Shown piece by piece: positions 1-9,429 of a stretch of 18,997 bases of DNA. Within the stretch, counting starts at the first letter, position 1. Each line of letters begins with the position of its first letter. Made by a program: the position numbers and the translations under genes. A model generated the notes under the pieces. The model worked only from the letters and a program-made list of their open reading frames with translations, was not told where the DNA came from and searched no databases. Source of the stretch: Lichenicoccus sp964235615 (GTDB lineage Bacteria > Pseudomonadota > Alphaproteobacteria > Acetobacterales > Acetobacteraceae); the NCBI GenBank assembly GCA_964235615.1, contig CAXSEE010000072.1:1-18997 (forward strand). Reading direction: 5' to 3'.

Positions 1-2
1 CG

Positions 3-206
3 CCTTGTCTCGTCGGTATTGAAGCCTGCGGCACGGCGCATCATTGGGCGCGTGAGATCGAACCGCTGGGCCATGAGGTCAGGCTCATGCCGGCATCCTA
101 CGTGAAGCCTTACGTCAAACGCGGCAAGACCGACGCCGACGATGCCGAGGCGATCTGCGAGGCGGTGACACGGCCGACGATGCGTTTCGTGGGGTCTGTC
201 TCGTAG
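3..206 (+). pseudogene. IS110-family transposase fragment (N-terminal DEDD domain)
   Basis: The frame enters from the left edge already open. It reads IEACGTAHHW, then LGHEVRLMPASYVKPYVKRG, then KTDADDAEAICEAVTRPTMRFV, which is the pattern of the N-terminal RuvC-like (DEDD) domain of IS110-family transposases; the acidic residues of the KTDADDAEAICEA stretch belong to the conserved catalytic region. The family is usually 300-400 residues, but here similarity stops at RFV near base 190, exactly where the ISL3-type terminal repeat begins. The frame then reads GSVS from the repeat itself and ends at TAG (204-206). The C-terminal transposase domain is not found further right in the window, so this is a 5' remnant truncated by or during arrival of the neighbouring element. 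It cannot encode an active enzyme. Confidence 0.85.
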
Positions 207-969
207 CCCGTGCTTGTTCCAGACGTTGAGCGGCATCATTCGGGCTCGCAGCAGTTCGACATTGGCTCGCCTAAACATCGCCCGCTTCGACGTCTTCAGA
301 CGGTTGATCTGGCCTTCTACCTGACCGTTGCTCCATATCTCGGTGATGGCATTGCGGACCGCTGCAATATCCTGACGCGGTATCCGGACCAAGCGCACGA
401 TGGCGTAGATGCCGGATGCCTGCGCATCATCGAGCCAGACATCCAGCCTGCCGATGTCGCTGCCCCGAAGCGACTGTCGGTAGTCCTCCATGACACGATG
501 TCGATGCTCTGCCACCTCCGCCTCGCCACAGGGGCCTTCGGTTGAAACCGGCGACAGCATCGGCCGGCCGGTGGGATCGGTCAGCCCGGCTGAGCTGCGC
601 CTGGATCGTCTCGCGCAGGTTCTGTATGAGGTGGAAGCGATCCGCGACCTGCCTCGCCTGCGGTGCGCCCGCTCGTGCACCCTGAGCGTAGAGACCGCAA
701 CGGTCGCGGCTGACGATCTCGACCTCGGGATGCTGGCCCAGCCAGTCCGCCGTCCCAACTGCCGATCGTTCCGCCAGCACATCGGCGACCTCCCGCTTCT
801 CGAGAAACCCACGGACATACCAACTGTGTCGGGTCATCGATCGATTACCGCACCCAAGGCAGACGCCATATCTTTGCCCGATGGCTGTTATCCGCCAGCT
901 GTTGTCCGTGCGCTCCGAGTTGATGACCCGGATCGACGGCCCGGGCACCCAATCATGTTTTGTTCGCAT
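191..969 (-). pseudogene. ISL3-family transposase, internally deleted and frameshifted
   Basis: From ATG at 969 the protein starts with an N-terminal zinc-binding-like stretch (YGVCLGCGNRSMTRHSWYVR). It jumps directly to FLEKREVADVLAERSA and then to EVEIVSRDRCGLYAQGARAG and APQARQVADRFHLIQNLRET, the middle of the ISL3 DDE core. The stretch between these in ISL3 proteins, with the first catalytic aspartate (usually in a GVDDWA-like motif), is missing. After about residue 145 the similarity moves to another frame: bases 530 down to 191 encode EVAEHRHRVMEDYRQSL, then EIWSNGQVEGQINRLKTSKR and FRRANVELLRARMMPLNVWN, the C-terminal block with the catalytic glutamate. An internal deletion of roughly 130 codons plus a frameshift between about 540 and 600 therefore disable it. 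No stop is reached before the left terminal repeat. Confidence 0.85.
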
Positions 970-1033
970 GAGAGAGACTTACCGACGAGAATGTGCCGAT
1001 CAAGGACCCAGCATGGGCTACGAGACAGACCCC
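191..1033 (-). mobile_element. Short ISL3-family element with both terminal inverted repeats
   Basis: The left end (191-214) begins GGGGTCTGTCTCGTAGCCC. The right end (1010-1033), read in reverse complement, is the same 24 bases with one mismatch. The content between them is a recognisable but damaged ISL3 transposase on the minus strand. At about 843 bp the element is well below the roughly 1.2-1.6 kb expected for one with a full ISL3 transposase, in keeping with an internal deletion. ISL3 elements normally make 8-bp target duplications, but bases 183-190 and 1034-1041 do not match, so one flank has been rearranged or deleted since insertion. It could in principle still be moved in trans by an intact relative. 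Confidence 0.8.
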
Positions 1034-1193
1034 GGTAAATGCGAAAATCCCGGAGCACCGAACTAAGGCTTCCACTCATGATGACATTACCGGTCACTCT
1101 GAGGTCGTGATCACTCTCCGCCGCATCGGCTAGCTTCTGAACAGGACATCTTTAGTAAGCAACCGACGAGCTGTCCTACGACAGCCACGCCGG

Positions 1194-1218
1194 CGGTAGA
1201 GGCATGCCCACTCTACCG
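1194..1218 (-). terminator. Hairpin downstream of the TonB-dependent receptor
   Basis: CGGTAGAG (1194-1201) and CTCTACCG (1211-1218) form a perfect 8-bp stem with a 9-base loop, 33 bases past the receptor stop codon on the minus strand. There is no T-run after it on that strand, so it is not a textbook intrinsic terminator. It may be a 3' stabilising or attenuating hairpin. The rest of 1034-1250 shows nothing recognisable. Confidence 0.35.
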
Positions 1219-1250
1219 AACTTCTGGCGAGGACCGCAGCTTAGCTCTTT

Positions 1251-3725
1251 TCAGAACCTATAAGTTCCTTCGAAGAAGAACATACGGGGCATGCCGGGTT
1301 GGACGCTGTTGAAGCCGAGAGCGGGCCCGGAAGGTATTCCACCTGTATAATAGGAGTGATTTAAGGCGTTACGAACGAAGCCAGAGAGCGAAAATCCGCT
1401 GTTCTTGATGTTGTCCAAAGCGACCCGGAAGTTGACAAGGCCGTACCCCGCAAGTGCCGTTCCTGGCGATACAGTGTTGTTAAGATTGCTGTAGTAGAAT
1501 TGAGATTGCGCAAAAACATCAGTACGGAGGGATGCACGCCCAAAGTTTCGCGGCAATTCTTGCGAAAGCTCTGCGAATGCGGAACCGGACCATCTTGGGG
1601 TGTCGCCGTAAGGGCCGAAGGTCGTAGGCACGCCAAAAACTCTGGTCACGCCGTTCGTATAACGCGCATCGGTGTAGGTGACACTCAGGCCAAGGTCGAG
1701 CCATGCTGCCGGCTGGATTTCACCAGTTGCCTCAAAGCCAGATATCTCCGCCTGTGGCACGTTGACCGTAAGGCCCGTTACGGATCCCGTTGTCGGCTCC
1801 AAAATGTATTCGATGCGCTGTGCGTTACTGACCCACTGGTTGAAGGCATCGCCATTCAAGCGAAACGGGACCGAGGCAAGTCGTCCTTCATACTTTGCGC
1901 CGATTTCGACATCGGTCGTGGTTTCAGGCTCAAACCCGGGGCCACCGGTGTCGGCATTACCGGATGTAGGCGGCACGGTCGGATTAAAGCCACCGCTTCT
2001 GAAGCTGTGCCTCGAAACGACATACAGGAGCAGGTGCGAGTTCAATTGCTCCTGCGCACCGAACTGCCAGCTCAGCTTCGTATTCGATTGCGAAAGATGA
2101 TTCGACAACCCGGGCAGCCCATACACCGCGGAGCCGGGTAGCTCGGTTTCGCTATACTCCTGACCAGTGTACCGAAGCCCCGCGGTGAATCCCAATCCCT
2201 GCACGCCCGTGAACCGACTCAGATCATAGGTACCCTGTGCGTAGCCCGCATAGGACGTGCTCGGCAGATTATAGTAGTAAAGCGTGTTGGTGATCGGAAT
2301 GAACGGCTCCACACCGAGAACGCTAAGGCCAACCCCGCCGTAGTTGTTGGACGATAGGAAGTAGAAGCCTGCCACGTAAGTGAGCCGGTCACTCAAGGTT
2401 TTGCCGAGCACCTGGACTTCATCGGAATAATCCGTGTAATCGGAGTTAAGGCCTTCCTGCAAACTCAACTCGAGCGGATAAGGTGCTCCTCCAGCATTTG
2501 TGAAATCAACTGAGCTGGAGCGCTCGAAGCCGAATATGTTTTTCAGCGTCGTCTCGTCACCGAGATTGATCGTCGTTACATTAGAAACGATCGTGTTGTC
2601 TGAGCGATGCAAGTAGCTGCCTGCCGCATTGACGTAGTATTCACCGTGCTGCTTCTGCTGAAGCACCGAGTTCTCAATCCCCAACGGGTCAGACTTCGGA
2701 TTGGCGGCGAGATAGAGATTATAGGCTCCGGGGAACCCGATTATGTTGTTAAGAAAAGGACTATAGAACTCCGCGGCCGTAGCAGCCAGCGGGATGCCGT
2801 TGTTCGTGCTTCCTGGCGCGTATGCGTTGTAGATCTCCGACGGTGTATCTGTTCCACCCGAGTGGATGTAATCGACCACGGTGGTGTTTTGCAGCCAGTC
2901 CGTCGGTTTGAGCGTAAGGCTGACTCGCCCAGCTTCATGCAAGACCGTTCCCGGAGTACTGTTAGAATACACGTCGTCCACGTAGCCGGCGCGGTGGTCG
3001 TAATCGCCAGCGATACGGAGCAGGACCTTGTCGTTGACTATCGGAATATTTAATGCACCCAAGGTTTCCGTATAGCCGTAGTCACCTGCACGCGTAGTAA
3101 TGAAACCGCCAAAGTCGTTTGTCGGTTTGGCACTCGTGATGAGAACGGCGCCACCTGTATCGTTCCGCCCAAACAGCGTGCCTTGCGGACCCTTCAAAAC
3201 CTGTATCGATTGCAGATCATAGAAGGCGGACGAGGAACGATTATCGTCCTGCACTTCGTCGAAGTATGGCAGCACGCCGGGCTGTGAATTACTGAATACG
3301 TCGATCGATTGGCCGCGGATCGCATAATTCAACTGGTTCGAACTGGTGCCCTGCCTGACCAATAGGCCTGACGTCGCGCTTTGAAGATCAGTTTCGGTTG
3401 TGATGGCCTGCTTCCTTAGCGATGCAGACGTAATCGCCGTCACTGCAACCGGCGTCCTCTCGAGCTTCTCGCTACGCCGTTGCGCGGTGACGACAACCTG
3501 TTCGAGTTGCCGAGGACCGGGGTTCTGCCGCGGGGCTTGGGCCACAGCGCCGGTGGCAGTTGCGGTCGTTGCTGGCGTCCCCTGCTGGGCAGTGGAGGTC
3601 TGCGCTTGGGCAGCTAAGAGCGGGAAACCGACAAACGTCGTGATCCCGATCAGGCGACCAACTCTCCTCCGCCCTACGGTCCTAGTAAGAGCTAACGAAT
3701 TGCTTTTCTTGGACTTTTTGGTCAT
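1251..3725 (-). CDS. TonB-dependent outer-membrane receptor
   Basis: Predicted 824-residue outer-membrane transporter that imports its ligand using energy from TonB-ExbB-ExbD. Residues 1-41 form a twin-basic, hydrophobic signal peptide with likely cleavage after AQA. A TonB-box-like EQVVVTAQRR lies near 75-84. The plug follows, with RTPVAVTAIT and the hallmark IQVLKGPQGTLFGRN, and then a beta-barrel of the usual length ending in the aromatic terminus FFFEGTYRF, the outer-membrane sorting signal. The start is supported by GGGGGAA just upstream of the ATG. Sphingomonads carry many such receptors beside catabolic clusters, where they import aromatic or plant-derived molecules; the ligand here is unknown. 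No disruption is visible. A TTGACA hexamer on the minus strand (3823-3828) is the best -35 candidate upstream, but it lacks a convincing -10. Confidence 0.93.
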   Translation of the reverse strand: MTKKSKKSNSLALTRTVGRRRVGRLIGITTFVGFPLLAAQAQTSTAQQGTPATTATATGAVAQAPRQNPGPRQLEQVVVTAQRRSEKLERTPVAVTAITSASLRKQAITTETDLQSATSGLLVRQGTSSNQLNYAIRGQSIDVFSNSQPGVLPYFDEVQDDNRSSSAFYDLQSIQVLKGPQGTLFGRNDTGGAVLITSAKPTNDFGGFITTRAGDYGYTETLGALNIPIVNDKVLLRIAGDYDHRAGYVDDVYSNSTPGTVLHEAGRVSLTLKPTDWLQNTTVVDYIHSGGTDTPSEIYNAYAPGSTNNGIPLAATAAEFYSPFLNNIIGFPGAYNLYLAANPKSDPLGIENSVLQQKQHGEYYVNAAGSYLHRSDNTIVSNVTTINLGDETTLKNIFGFERSSSVDFTNAGGAPYPLELSLQEGLNSDYTDYSDEVQVLGKTLSDRLTYVAGFYFLSSNNYGGVGLSVLGVEPFIPITNTLYYYNLPSTSYAGYAQGTYDLSRFTGVQGLGFTAGLRYTGQEYSETELPGSAVYGLPGLSNHLSQSNTKLSWQFGAQEQLNSHLLLYVVSRHSFRSGGFNPTVPPTSGNADTGGPGFEPETTTDVEIGAKYEGRLASVPFRLNGDAFNQWVSNAQRIEYILEPTTGSVTGLTVNVPQAEISGFEATGEIQPAAWLDLGLSVTYTDARYTNGVTRVFGVPTTFGPYGDTPRWSGSAFAELSQELPRNFGRASLRTDVFAQSQFYYSNLNNTVSPGTALAGYGLVNFRVALDNIKNSGFSLSGFVRNALNHSYYTGGIPSGPALGFNSVQPGMPRMFFFEGTYRF

Positions 3726-5115
3726 TGTTCCCCCGTCTTTTCCGATCTCGGTTAATCCGAGTTCTGGTTGCCCAGCTTTTGAGTGTAGGCGGCCGATAAA
3801 GCTGACTGATTAGTTACAAAACTGTCAACCGTTCTAAAAGTATAAGACTCAACGAAGAAGCAAAGCCTCCACCTGCTTTCTCGCACATGCTTGCGGATCT
3901 TGGGGCTTCTTAGAGTGCTAAATCTTCACCCGAAACGTTCATGACGATAGGAGATATCCCAATATGAGAGGTGCGTCAATTATGGTTTCGCCGGCCCTGG
4001 ATCAACTTTGTCCGTCGAAACCACGGTGCGTCCTGGGCTAACCGCCGCAGCAAGGATCAGGACCGGGGTTGAGATTGCTCTTCAAAACCTAGCTTGGTCT
4101 TGGCGCTCACATTCATGGTCACCCGCGCCGGCGGTCTCTGGGTGGCGGGTCCGGCCTTACGAGGAGCTTTCGGCGTTACTACTTGTTGGAAACAATGTCG
4201 CAGCTTAGCCGGTTGACGTTTCTGGCCGCTAAGACCTTTTCATTGTCCGGAACCGACGCTACAGATGCGCTAACCATGAGAAATTCCATACAATGGATCC
4301 TGTGGATGGCGCTCGAGCATCTTCACAAGCAAACATCCGAGTAGCGCACGTTCCCCGGATGTGAAGGATTTAACGGAGTGACTCAAAGTCAGTTCACAGA
4401 CAGCGCGTGAAGCAACTCGGTCTTCTGAACCGGTTGGATTGTTGAAGGTTTTGCGTAGTAGTGAAACTCTTGTGTGAGAAGGAGTCTGGACCATTTTATC
4501 TATTTCCCAGATGCTTTTGCAGCTGGGAGGCTTGGGTGTTCTGGAAGTTCTTGACCCAAGGTAGCTGCTAGGCAGCCATCCGATCAAGGCCGCAGCAGGC
4601 AATTCAGCTGTTAACGATCCAAGAGCGTCGAGGCGGCGAGTTCATAGCCGTTGTCATGGTTATGCGCAGCGCGACGTCGAAGCTGATATCAGCTCGTCAT
4701 CAGTCTTATCGGCAGTATGCTTGCCTGATGTCAGATTAGGGAGAAGCCGATCGCCTTTGCAATGATCCTAACTCAGCATGACCCACTCCTGCTCGAATCC
4801 TCCAGTGCAGACAGGAGAGGGGCCGAAGGTGACGCAACCGCGTCTTCGACACCTATACCGCCATTGTCGACGCCTGCTGTATTGCCTGGAATACGCTTGC
4901 CAGTCAGCCAGATCGAAGACGTCAATCGCTACGTGCGAGTGGGCTGCTAGGCCGTGATGAACAATTGCCAGTCGCGAGGTAGAAGTTGACGCTGGTGCCG
5001 ATCCCGCTGACAGATGGCCGCAGATGCGCTCCGAGCTGAACGCGGCTGACGTCGTGGTAGCACTTGACGATGGCCTCTTGAGCGTCCGGTTCATCCGCTT
5101 GGCTTCGTAGATCGC
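3726..5115. other. Gene-poor 1.4-kb gap with remnants
   Basis: No intact gene is recognisable between the receptor and the MFS transporter. A short plus-strand frame from ATG 3964 has a plausible AGGAGA ribosome site but ends after 25 codons. A 110-codon minus-strand frame (4270-4602) has no recognisable domain. The only identifiable content is an IS630-type transposase tail at 4833-4957. Base composition is lower in GC and more uneven than in the flanking genes, as expected of degraded DNA. Confidence 0.6.
4833..4957 (+). pseudogene. IS630-family transposase C-terminal remnant
   Basis: Bases 4833-4920 read RNRVFDTYTAIVDACCIAWN, followed by TLASQPDR. The frame then shifts and bases 4922-4957 read SIATCEWAARP and stop. 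Together these match the C-terminal tail of IS630-family transposases, where a VFD.Y.AI.DA...AWN block is followed by DRIRSIATR.WA. The upstream catalytic DDE core is absent: a TGA precedes the first recognisable codon and no matching frame lies further left. It is a small, frameshifted relic of a third IS family in this window. The match is by family pattern only and the segment is short. Confidence 0.65.
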
Positions 5116-6486
5116 CTAGCGGGCGTCCGGAGCAAGTCCGTTTGATCGCTTCGGGGCCGCTATCCGCTCGGTGGGTAGCGTGCCTGCCAACATAAACACC
5201 GCGACCGCCGCAACAAGTGGCATGATGGCGAGCGCGGCAAAGATGCTCCGCGCGGTCCACGTCTCGTGCAGCAAGATCGCAAACAGGCCGGGGATCGTTA
5301 CCTGGCCTGCTCGGCCTAGACCCATAGCCCAGCCTCCTCCCGTAGATCGAATGCCGGTTGGATAGACTAGCGTGACCAGCGAGAAGCCGCCCGAGACACC
5401 CATCCCGACCAGCGCGCCAACCAGCGCCACGAATACTGATTCGGCCTGTGCTGAACCTGGCCATATTCCTAGAGCGGCTGTTGCGCCGGCACCGACAACA
5501 AGCGGGGCAACGAGTGCTCGCAACGGTCCGAAGCGATCAATCAAACGTCCTGCCGCGACGAAGCCGATGAGTGATCCGAGACCGACGAACGAGGCGGCGA
5601 CGGCCGAGGCCGCGGGAGACACGCCATTCTGCTGTAAAATCGTCGGAAGCCAGATTGTCGAGGCTGTCGTTCCGAAGCAGGCGAAGAGCAGGAGCCAAAG
5701 AGACAAGGTTGCCCTGGTCCGTCCGCTCCGGAACAGGTCCATCGGGCTCGCCTCACTCGGAAAAGAAGACCGAGCGGTTGCGATCCTCGTAGCCGAACCC
5801 GGAAGGCCGGGCGCAAGCACAGCCACGAGATGCGCGGTTCGCGCGTCATCGGGACGGCGAAGCAACAGGAAGCCGATCGATTCCGGCAATAGCATCAGGA
5901 GAACGATGGCCATTGCGATGGGCGCTAGCCCGCCGACGTAGAAGGTAAGTTGCCAAGTAAATCGGCTGAGGATCCACCCGTTTAGGAATCCGGCGATGAG
6001 GATGCCGAGCGGGAATGCTGCGTAGACGATGCTGACGATGGTCGCGCGCGAACGCGCTGGAGTGTATTCAGATGCCAATGAAAGGAAGCACGGCGTGGCG
6101 CCGCCGAGGCCGATGCAGGCAAGCATGCGCAGGGCCACCAGCATCGGCAAACTGTCGGCGAGCGGCGTTACCAGCGTAAACAACCCGAACAGCAGGACCG
6201 CCGCAATTATCACTGGCTTGCGTCCCACCCGGTCAGCAATTCCGCCCAGCAAAATGGCTCCGATGGCTGCGCCCACCCAGGATCCGGAGATCACCCACCC
6301 CATTGCACTTGGGGCGACATGAAGTGTTCTCGCGATCGAAGGCGCGCCGATACCGATGACCTGCGTATCGTTTCCGTCCAACATCGCAACCAGCGCACAC
6401 AAGATGAAGGTTCTGATCTGCAGGTTTGAGATCGGGCGGCCGTCCAGGAAAGACGGGTTCGCTTCGGAAGGCGAGAGCGTTGTCAT
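5116..6486 (-). CDS. MFS transporter, aromatic acid:H+ symporter (AAHS) type
   Basis: Predicted 456-residue inner-membrane proton symporter with about 12 hydrophobic helices. Helix 1 carries LDGNDTQVIGIGAPSIA, the DG.D.Q.IG..AP pattern of the aromatic acid:H+ symporter family (PcaK, BenK and MhpT relatives). The loop after helix 2 has GGIADRVGRKP, the MFS motif A. A second family motif, RMLACIGLGGATPCFLSLAS with EYTPARSRA, lies near residues 120-150. Length is typical and no disruption is visible. A GGAG lies about ten bases upstream of the ATG. Family members take up benzoate-, protocatechuate- or phenylpropionate-like acids. It lies in the same direction as, and 391 bp downstream of, the truncated hydrolase gene. 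The substrate is unknown, but an aromatic or similar carboxylate is likely. Confidence 0.9.
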   Translation of the reverse strand: MTTLSPSEANPSFLDGRPISNLQIRTFILCALVAMLDGNDTQVIGIGAPSIARTLHVAPSAMGWVISGSWVGAAIGAILLGGIADRVGRKPVIIAAVLLFGLFTLVTPLADSLPMLVALRMLACIGLGGATPCFLSLASEYTPARSRATIVSIVYAAFPLGILIAGFLNGWILSRFTWQLTFYVGGLAPIAMAIVLLMLLPESIGFLLLRRPDDARTAHLVAVLAPGLPGSATRIATARSSFPSEASPMDLFRSGRTRATLSLWLLLFACFGTTASTIWLPTILQQNGVSPAASAVAASFVGLGSLIGFVAAGRLIDRFGPLRALVAPLVVGAGATAALGIWPGSAQAESVFVALVGALVGMGVSGGFSLVTLVYPTGIRSTGGGWAMGLGRAGQVTIPGLFAILLHETWTARSIFAALAIMPLVAAVAVFMLAGTLPTERIAAPKRSNGLAPDAR

Positions 6487-6877
6487 TACCGACCAACTCC
6501 AGCTACAGGTATTTTGCTATCTTGGACGAGACAGTTGAAGGAAGCTGGCTGAGCCCCGATATCGTGTCCGTGCCGGAAACCTTGGCGACATTACGCGGGA
6601 ATGCCGCCCATCATCTCGACAAGGACTTCGACTTCGGAGTTTCGAGCATTATGGATCGCTTCCCGGTCGTTCTATATCTAGGTCTCCATTTAGCCGCGAT
6701 GTAACGCCAGGCCCAGCGACCCGCGGGAGAAGCGGCATATTGCTGAAACCGCCCTCGCGCGACACTTCTTGCGAAGGTCTGATACCTCGGTCAGAATCAT
6801 GCTGTTGGCGTCCGTCCTGGCAATGAAGGCAATAGAAGATCGGGATCGCGGGTGACTGCGCGTCGCCTACACCGCGC
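6487..6877. other. 391-bp intergenic gap, nothing recognised
   Basis: This lies between the truncated hydrolase stop and the MFS start on the minus strand. Reading frames on both strands are short and show no family pattern. Its length leaves room for a separate promoter for the transporter, but no clear -35/-10 pair or strong terminator was seen. Confidence 0.5.
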
Positions 6878-8104
6878 TTACGACCCGGGTATGACTGGAA
6901 TGACAAGGTGGCTGTCATAGTCACCGCCCGTGTGTATGACATGTGTCCCGGCGTTGCGGGTTACGGGATGCCTCGTGATCTCCACACCCGGCAGGTCGGA
7001 CGGCAGAAATGGATCCACGCCCATCACGACCAGGCGAAGCTGTTCACCGGCGTGGAACAGTGTGCTCGAAGGCCAGATCTCGATCTCGACCGGGACGATC
7101 TCGCCGGGCTCGAGCAGATCCTCGCGCTCGTGACGATGGACCGGCTGATAGGGCTTGCTGTTCTCGATGTCGAGTTCGCGATGTGACACGCGAAGCCATC
7201 CGTGCGCGGCATGCCCGAAGCGGAACCGGGTGACGTAGTAGAAATTGACAATCTCGCCGGATGCATCGAGTTTCTGGACAGCGGCGAACAGGTCCATGTC
7301 GGGGGCACCCTGCGCCTCGACCCACAGCTTGAGCTTGAAGCAGCCGGTGAGTTCGGTTGTCTTCTCGAACACGTGCGAGAACATCGCCCGCGGCTCGGTC
7401 GCGGTCGCGTCGTAAGAAATCGCGGAGGTCGTCTCGACCGGCTCAAGCTGCAGCGATCCGGTCGCTGCATCGAGATGGAGCGAGGTGTAGCGCGTGCGCT
7501 CGAGCGGCCACTGCTCCTCAGCCCGCTCCTCGCCCACATCGATGCGCTCGCGCACCTCCAATCGGACCTTCGGCCACGTATCGACCTCGTTCGCGTTGCC
7601 TTTCAGGAAGCGATCGAAGAACGCCATCTGACGCCGGGTGCTTTCCGGCGTGTACATCCGCGCCCATTTGTTCCGGCCGTGCACCTCGAGCCATTTCTGC
7701 TCGCTCCCGAGGCGCATGTAAGCCGCCAGCGACCCGCGCGTGTGGATGGCATGGTCGCTCCAGCTCGCGATCACGTAGGTCGGAACCTCGATGTCCTCGA
7801 CAGGCGGCGCCTTGCTCTTCCAGTAATCGTCTATGAAGGGATGGGTCTTCATCGTCTCCATCCAGTCCCCGGCACCGGAATTCCAGCACGCAACGAAGCC
7901 GGAATTCGGGATGCCGCCATGGAAGCCGCACTCGCGGTAGAGGTCGCACATGCCGTCATCGCGCAGCTTGATCGCCACGTCGTGGTCGATGACCAAGCCG
8001 TCGACGGTCTCCTGACGAGGATTGAAGCCGGGGTAGTTGCGAACCTTCAGGTCAATGCCCGGCTTCATTACCTCGTCGTCGACGCCGTTGATGACCTCTC
8101 CCAT
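6878..8104 (-). pseudogene. CocE/NonD-family hydrolase lacking the nucleophile segment
   Basis: The 408-residue frame begins at ATG 8104, chosen because GGGGGAAG lies eight bases upstream; longer versions of the frame enter antisense-like sequence of the neighbouring gene. Residues 38-51 (VIDHDVAIKLRDDG) match the start of a CocE/NonD alpha/beta hydrolase. The next residues, CDLYRECGFHGGIPNSGF, belong about 150 residues further on in full-length relatives, so the segment with the oxyanion tyrosine and the GxSY nucleophile motif is absent without breaking the frame. The acid and base positions remain: SWSDHAIHTRGS (Asp117) and KWLEVHGRNKW (His142). The C-terminal jelly-roll domain (from about 170 to 408) is intact. 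Such enzymes hydrolyse esters, amides or X-Pro peptides. As it stands it should be inactive alone, unless it has another role. It follows the monooxygenase gene by 41 bases. Confidence 0.8.
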
Positions 8105-8145
8105 GCACGCTTCCCCCAGATCTTTTTCTTTATCGTTCCAGATTT

Positions 8146-9429
8146 CTAATGGACCGACTCGACTGGACCCGCCGGAAGCCGATCGAGTGCGGCGATGCCG
8201 CCGAAGCTGTGCGGGTTGAGACCGGCCATCAGCCGCCCGTAATTCTCCGACAGCGCTTCGAGGTTCAGCGCACCGTGCAGGGTGACGACGCGGGCATCGC
8301 GCCAGGCACGCTGAAGGGGCTCGCTTTCCTTGATCGCGTTCGAGCCCGAGTTGCGGTGCAGCAGCTCGATCGCCTCGGCGCACCATTTCGCCGCATAGGC
8401 GGTCTCGACGAGCACGCGGCCGCTGAATTCCTGCAGCTCGCGGGGGTCGATCGGCTCTCCGGCCGCGGCCATGACGCCGTAGCGATCAGTCTGCTCAGCG
8501 TTGGCGCGGGAGATCAGCGTCGCAGACCGGATTTTCGAATGCACTTCCGAGAGCATCAGGTGGGTCAACGGCGCTTCGAGCTGGTTCTTGTAGATCGTCC
8601 CGCGGATCGGCCGTCCGGCCGAACGGTCGAGGAAGCGCTGGAGCGCCCCCTCGGCCAGGCCGATCGACATCCCGCTCATCAGGCTGAAGGCCCAGCCGAG
8701 CGTCGGCGCCCGCCAGATCGTTCCCTTGAGCCCGTGTTCGTGGACGCCGGCGATGATCTCGGGAAACGGAATGCAGCGATAGTCCGGAACAAACAGCTCG
8801 TTCTTGACCAGGCGGAGCGAGTTGCTGCCCGATCCTCTCATGCCGGCCACCTGCCAGTCATTCAGGGATCTGAGCTCCTCGCACGGCACCTGCACGCCGA
8901 AGAGACGTGGCGTAGCCACACCCTCTTCCATGCAGCCAAGGTTTGCCCAGGGTGCCCACACGGCGTTGCTGCCGAAGGTCCACGGACCTCCGGTCACGAT
9001 CCACCCGCCATCAGCCCGCCGCACACGCCCTTGTGTGGCGGGGAAGTGGCTCGATCCCGCGGTGCGCGGCCCGACCCAGTCGGACCCGAACACCTCCTCG
9101 GTGATGCGCCGGCCGGCCCGCACCGGGATCCAATTCATGGTGGCGCCGACCCAGCTCGACCAGCCGCACGAGCCGTCCCATTTCGAGACCTCGATAATGA
9201 CTTCCAGCTGCTCGGCCACCGACAGCTCGTAGCCACCATATTCGGCCGGCGTGCCGATCTTGAAGACCCCAGCGGCGTCGAGGTCCTTGATGGTGTCGGG
9301 GGAGAGCTGTCCCTCCCGCTCGGCGAACGGCGCACGTTCCCGCAAGGTAGGACCGATTGCGCGGACGCCTTGCAGCACGGCATCGACCTTGCTGGTTGGG
9401 CGAGCGACCACTGAGGGCATGTCGAGCAT
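8146..9429 (-). CDS. Acyl-CoA-dehydrogenase-fold flavin monooxygenase (group D oxygenase component)
   Basis: A 427-residue protein starting at ATG 9429, preceded by AAGGAAG at correct spacing. The frame is open further upstream, but that part belongs to the VOC gene. It has the ACAD three-domain layout: an N-terminal helical domain with SKWDGSCGWSSWVGATMNW (83-101), a beta domain with DGGWIVTGGPWTFGSNAVWA (140-159) and DWQVAGMRGSGSNSL (191-205), and a C-terminal helical bundle ending HSFGGIAALDR. This matches the HsaA/DszC/HpaB-like oxygenases, which use FMNH2 or FADH2 from a separate reductase to hydroxylate aromatic or heterocyclic substrates, more than true CoA-ester dehydrogenases. The likely partner reductase gene at 12992 is broken, so reduced flavin may have to come from elsewhere. 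It appears intact, unlike its operon neighbours. Confidence 0.85.
   Translation of the reverse strand: MLDMPSVVARPTSKVDAVLQGVRAIGPTLRERAPFAEREGQLSPDTIKDLDAAGVFKIGTPAEYGGYELSVAEQLEVIIEVSKWDGSCGWSSWVGATMNWIPVRAGRRITEEVFGSDWVGPRTAGSSHFPATQGRVRRADGGWIVTGGPWTFGSNAVWAPWANLGCMEEGVATPRLFGVQVPCEELRSLNDWQVAGMRGSGSNSLRLVKNELFVPDYRCIPFPEIIAGVHEHGLKGTIWRAPTLGWAFSLMSGMSIGLAEGALQRFLDRSAGRPIRGTIYKNQLEAPLTHLMLSEVHSKIRSATLISRANAEQTDRYGVMAAAGEPIDPRELQEFSGRVLVETAYAAKWCAEAIELLHRNSGSNAIKESEPLQRAWRDARVVTLHGALNLEALSENYGRLMAGLNPHSFGGIAALDRLPAGPVESVH

Noticed and set aside
183..1041. 8-bp target-site duplication around the ISL3 element
   Set aside because: The flanking bases on the two sides do not match.
4270..4602. 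A 110-codon minus-strand frame with a vaguely MarR-like C-terminus (FTSGERALLGCLLVKML)
   Set aside because: The resemblance is limited to one short amphipathic stretch, no winged helix is found in any frame upstream, and no ribosome site supports it.
4922..5115. A coding-looking minus-strand stretch (IVKCYHDVSRVQLGAHLRPS) after the MFS gene
   Set aside because: It has no start codon of its own before the MFS stop, and overlaps the IS630 remnant at its end; no family was recognised.
8105..8386. Extended N-terminus for the truncated hydrolase
   Set aside because: This part overlaps the monooxygenase coding sequence in another frame, is Arg/Pro-rich and lacks family similarity; GGGGGAAG supports ATG 8104.
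7202..9414. Long plus-strand frames opposite the hydrolase and monooxygenase
   Set aside because: They are antisense shadows of clearly recognisable minus-strand genes in GC-rich DNA and show no domain of their own.
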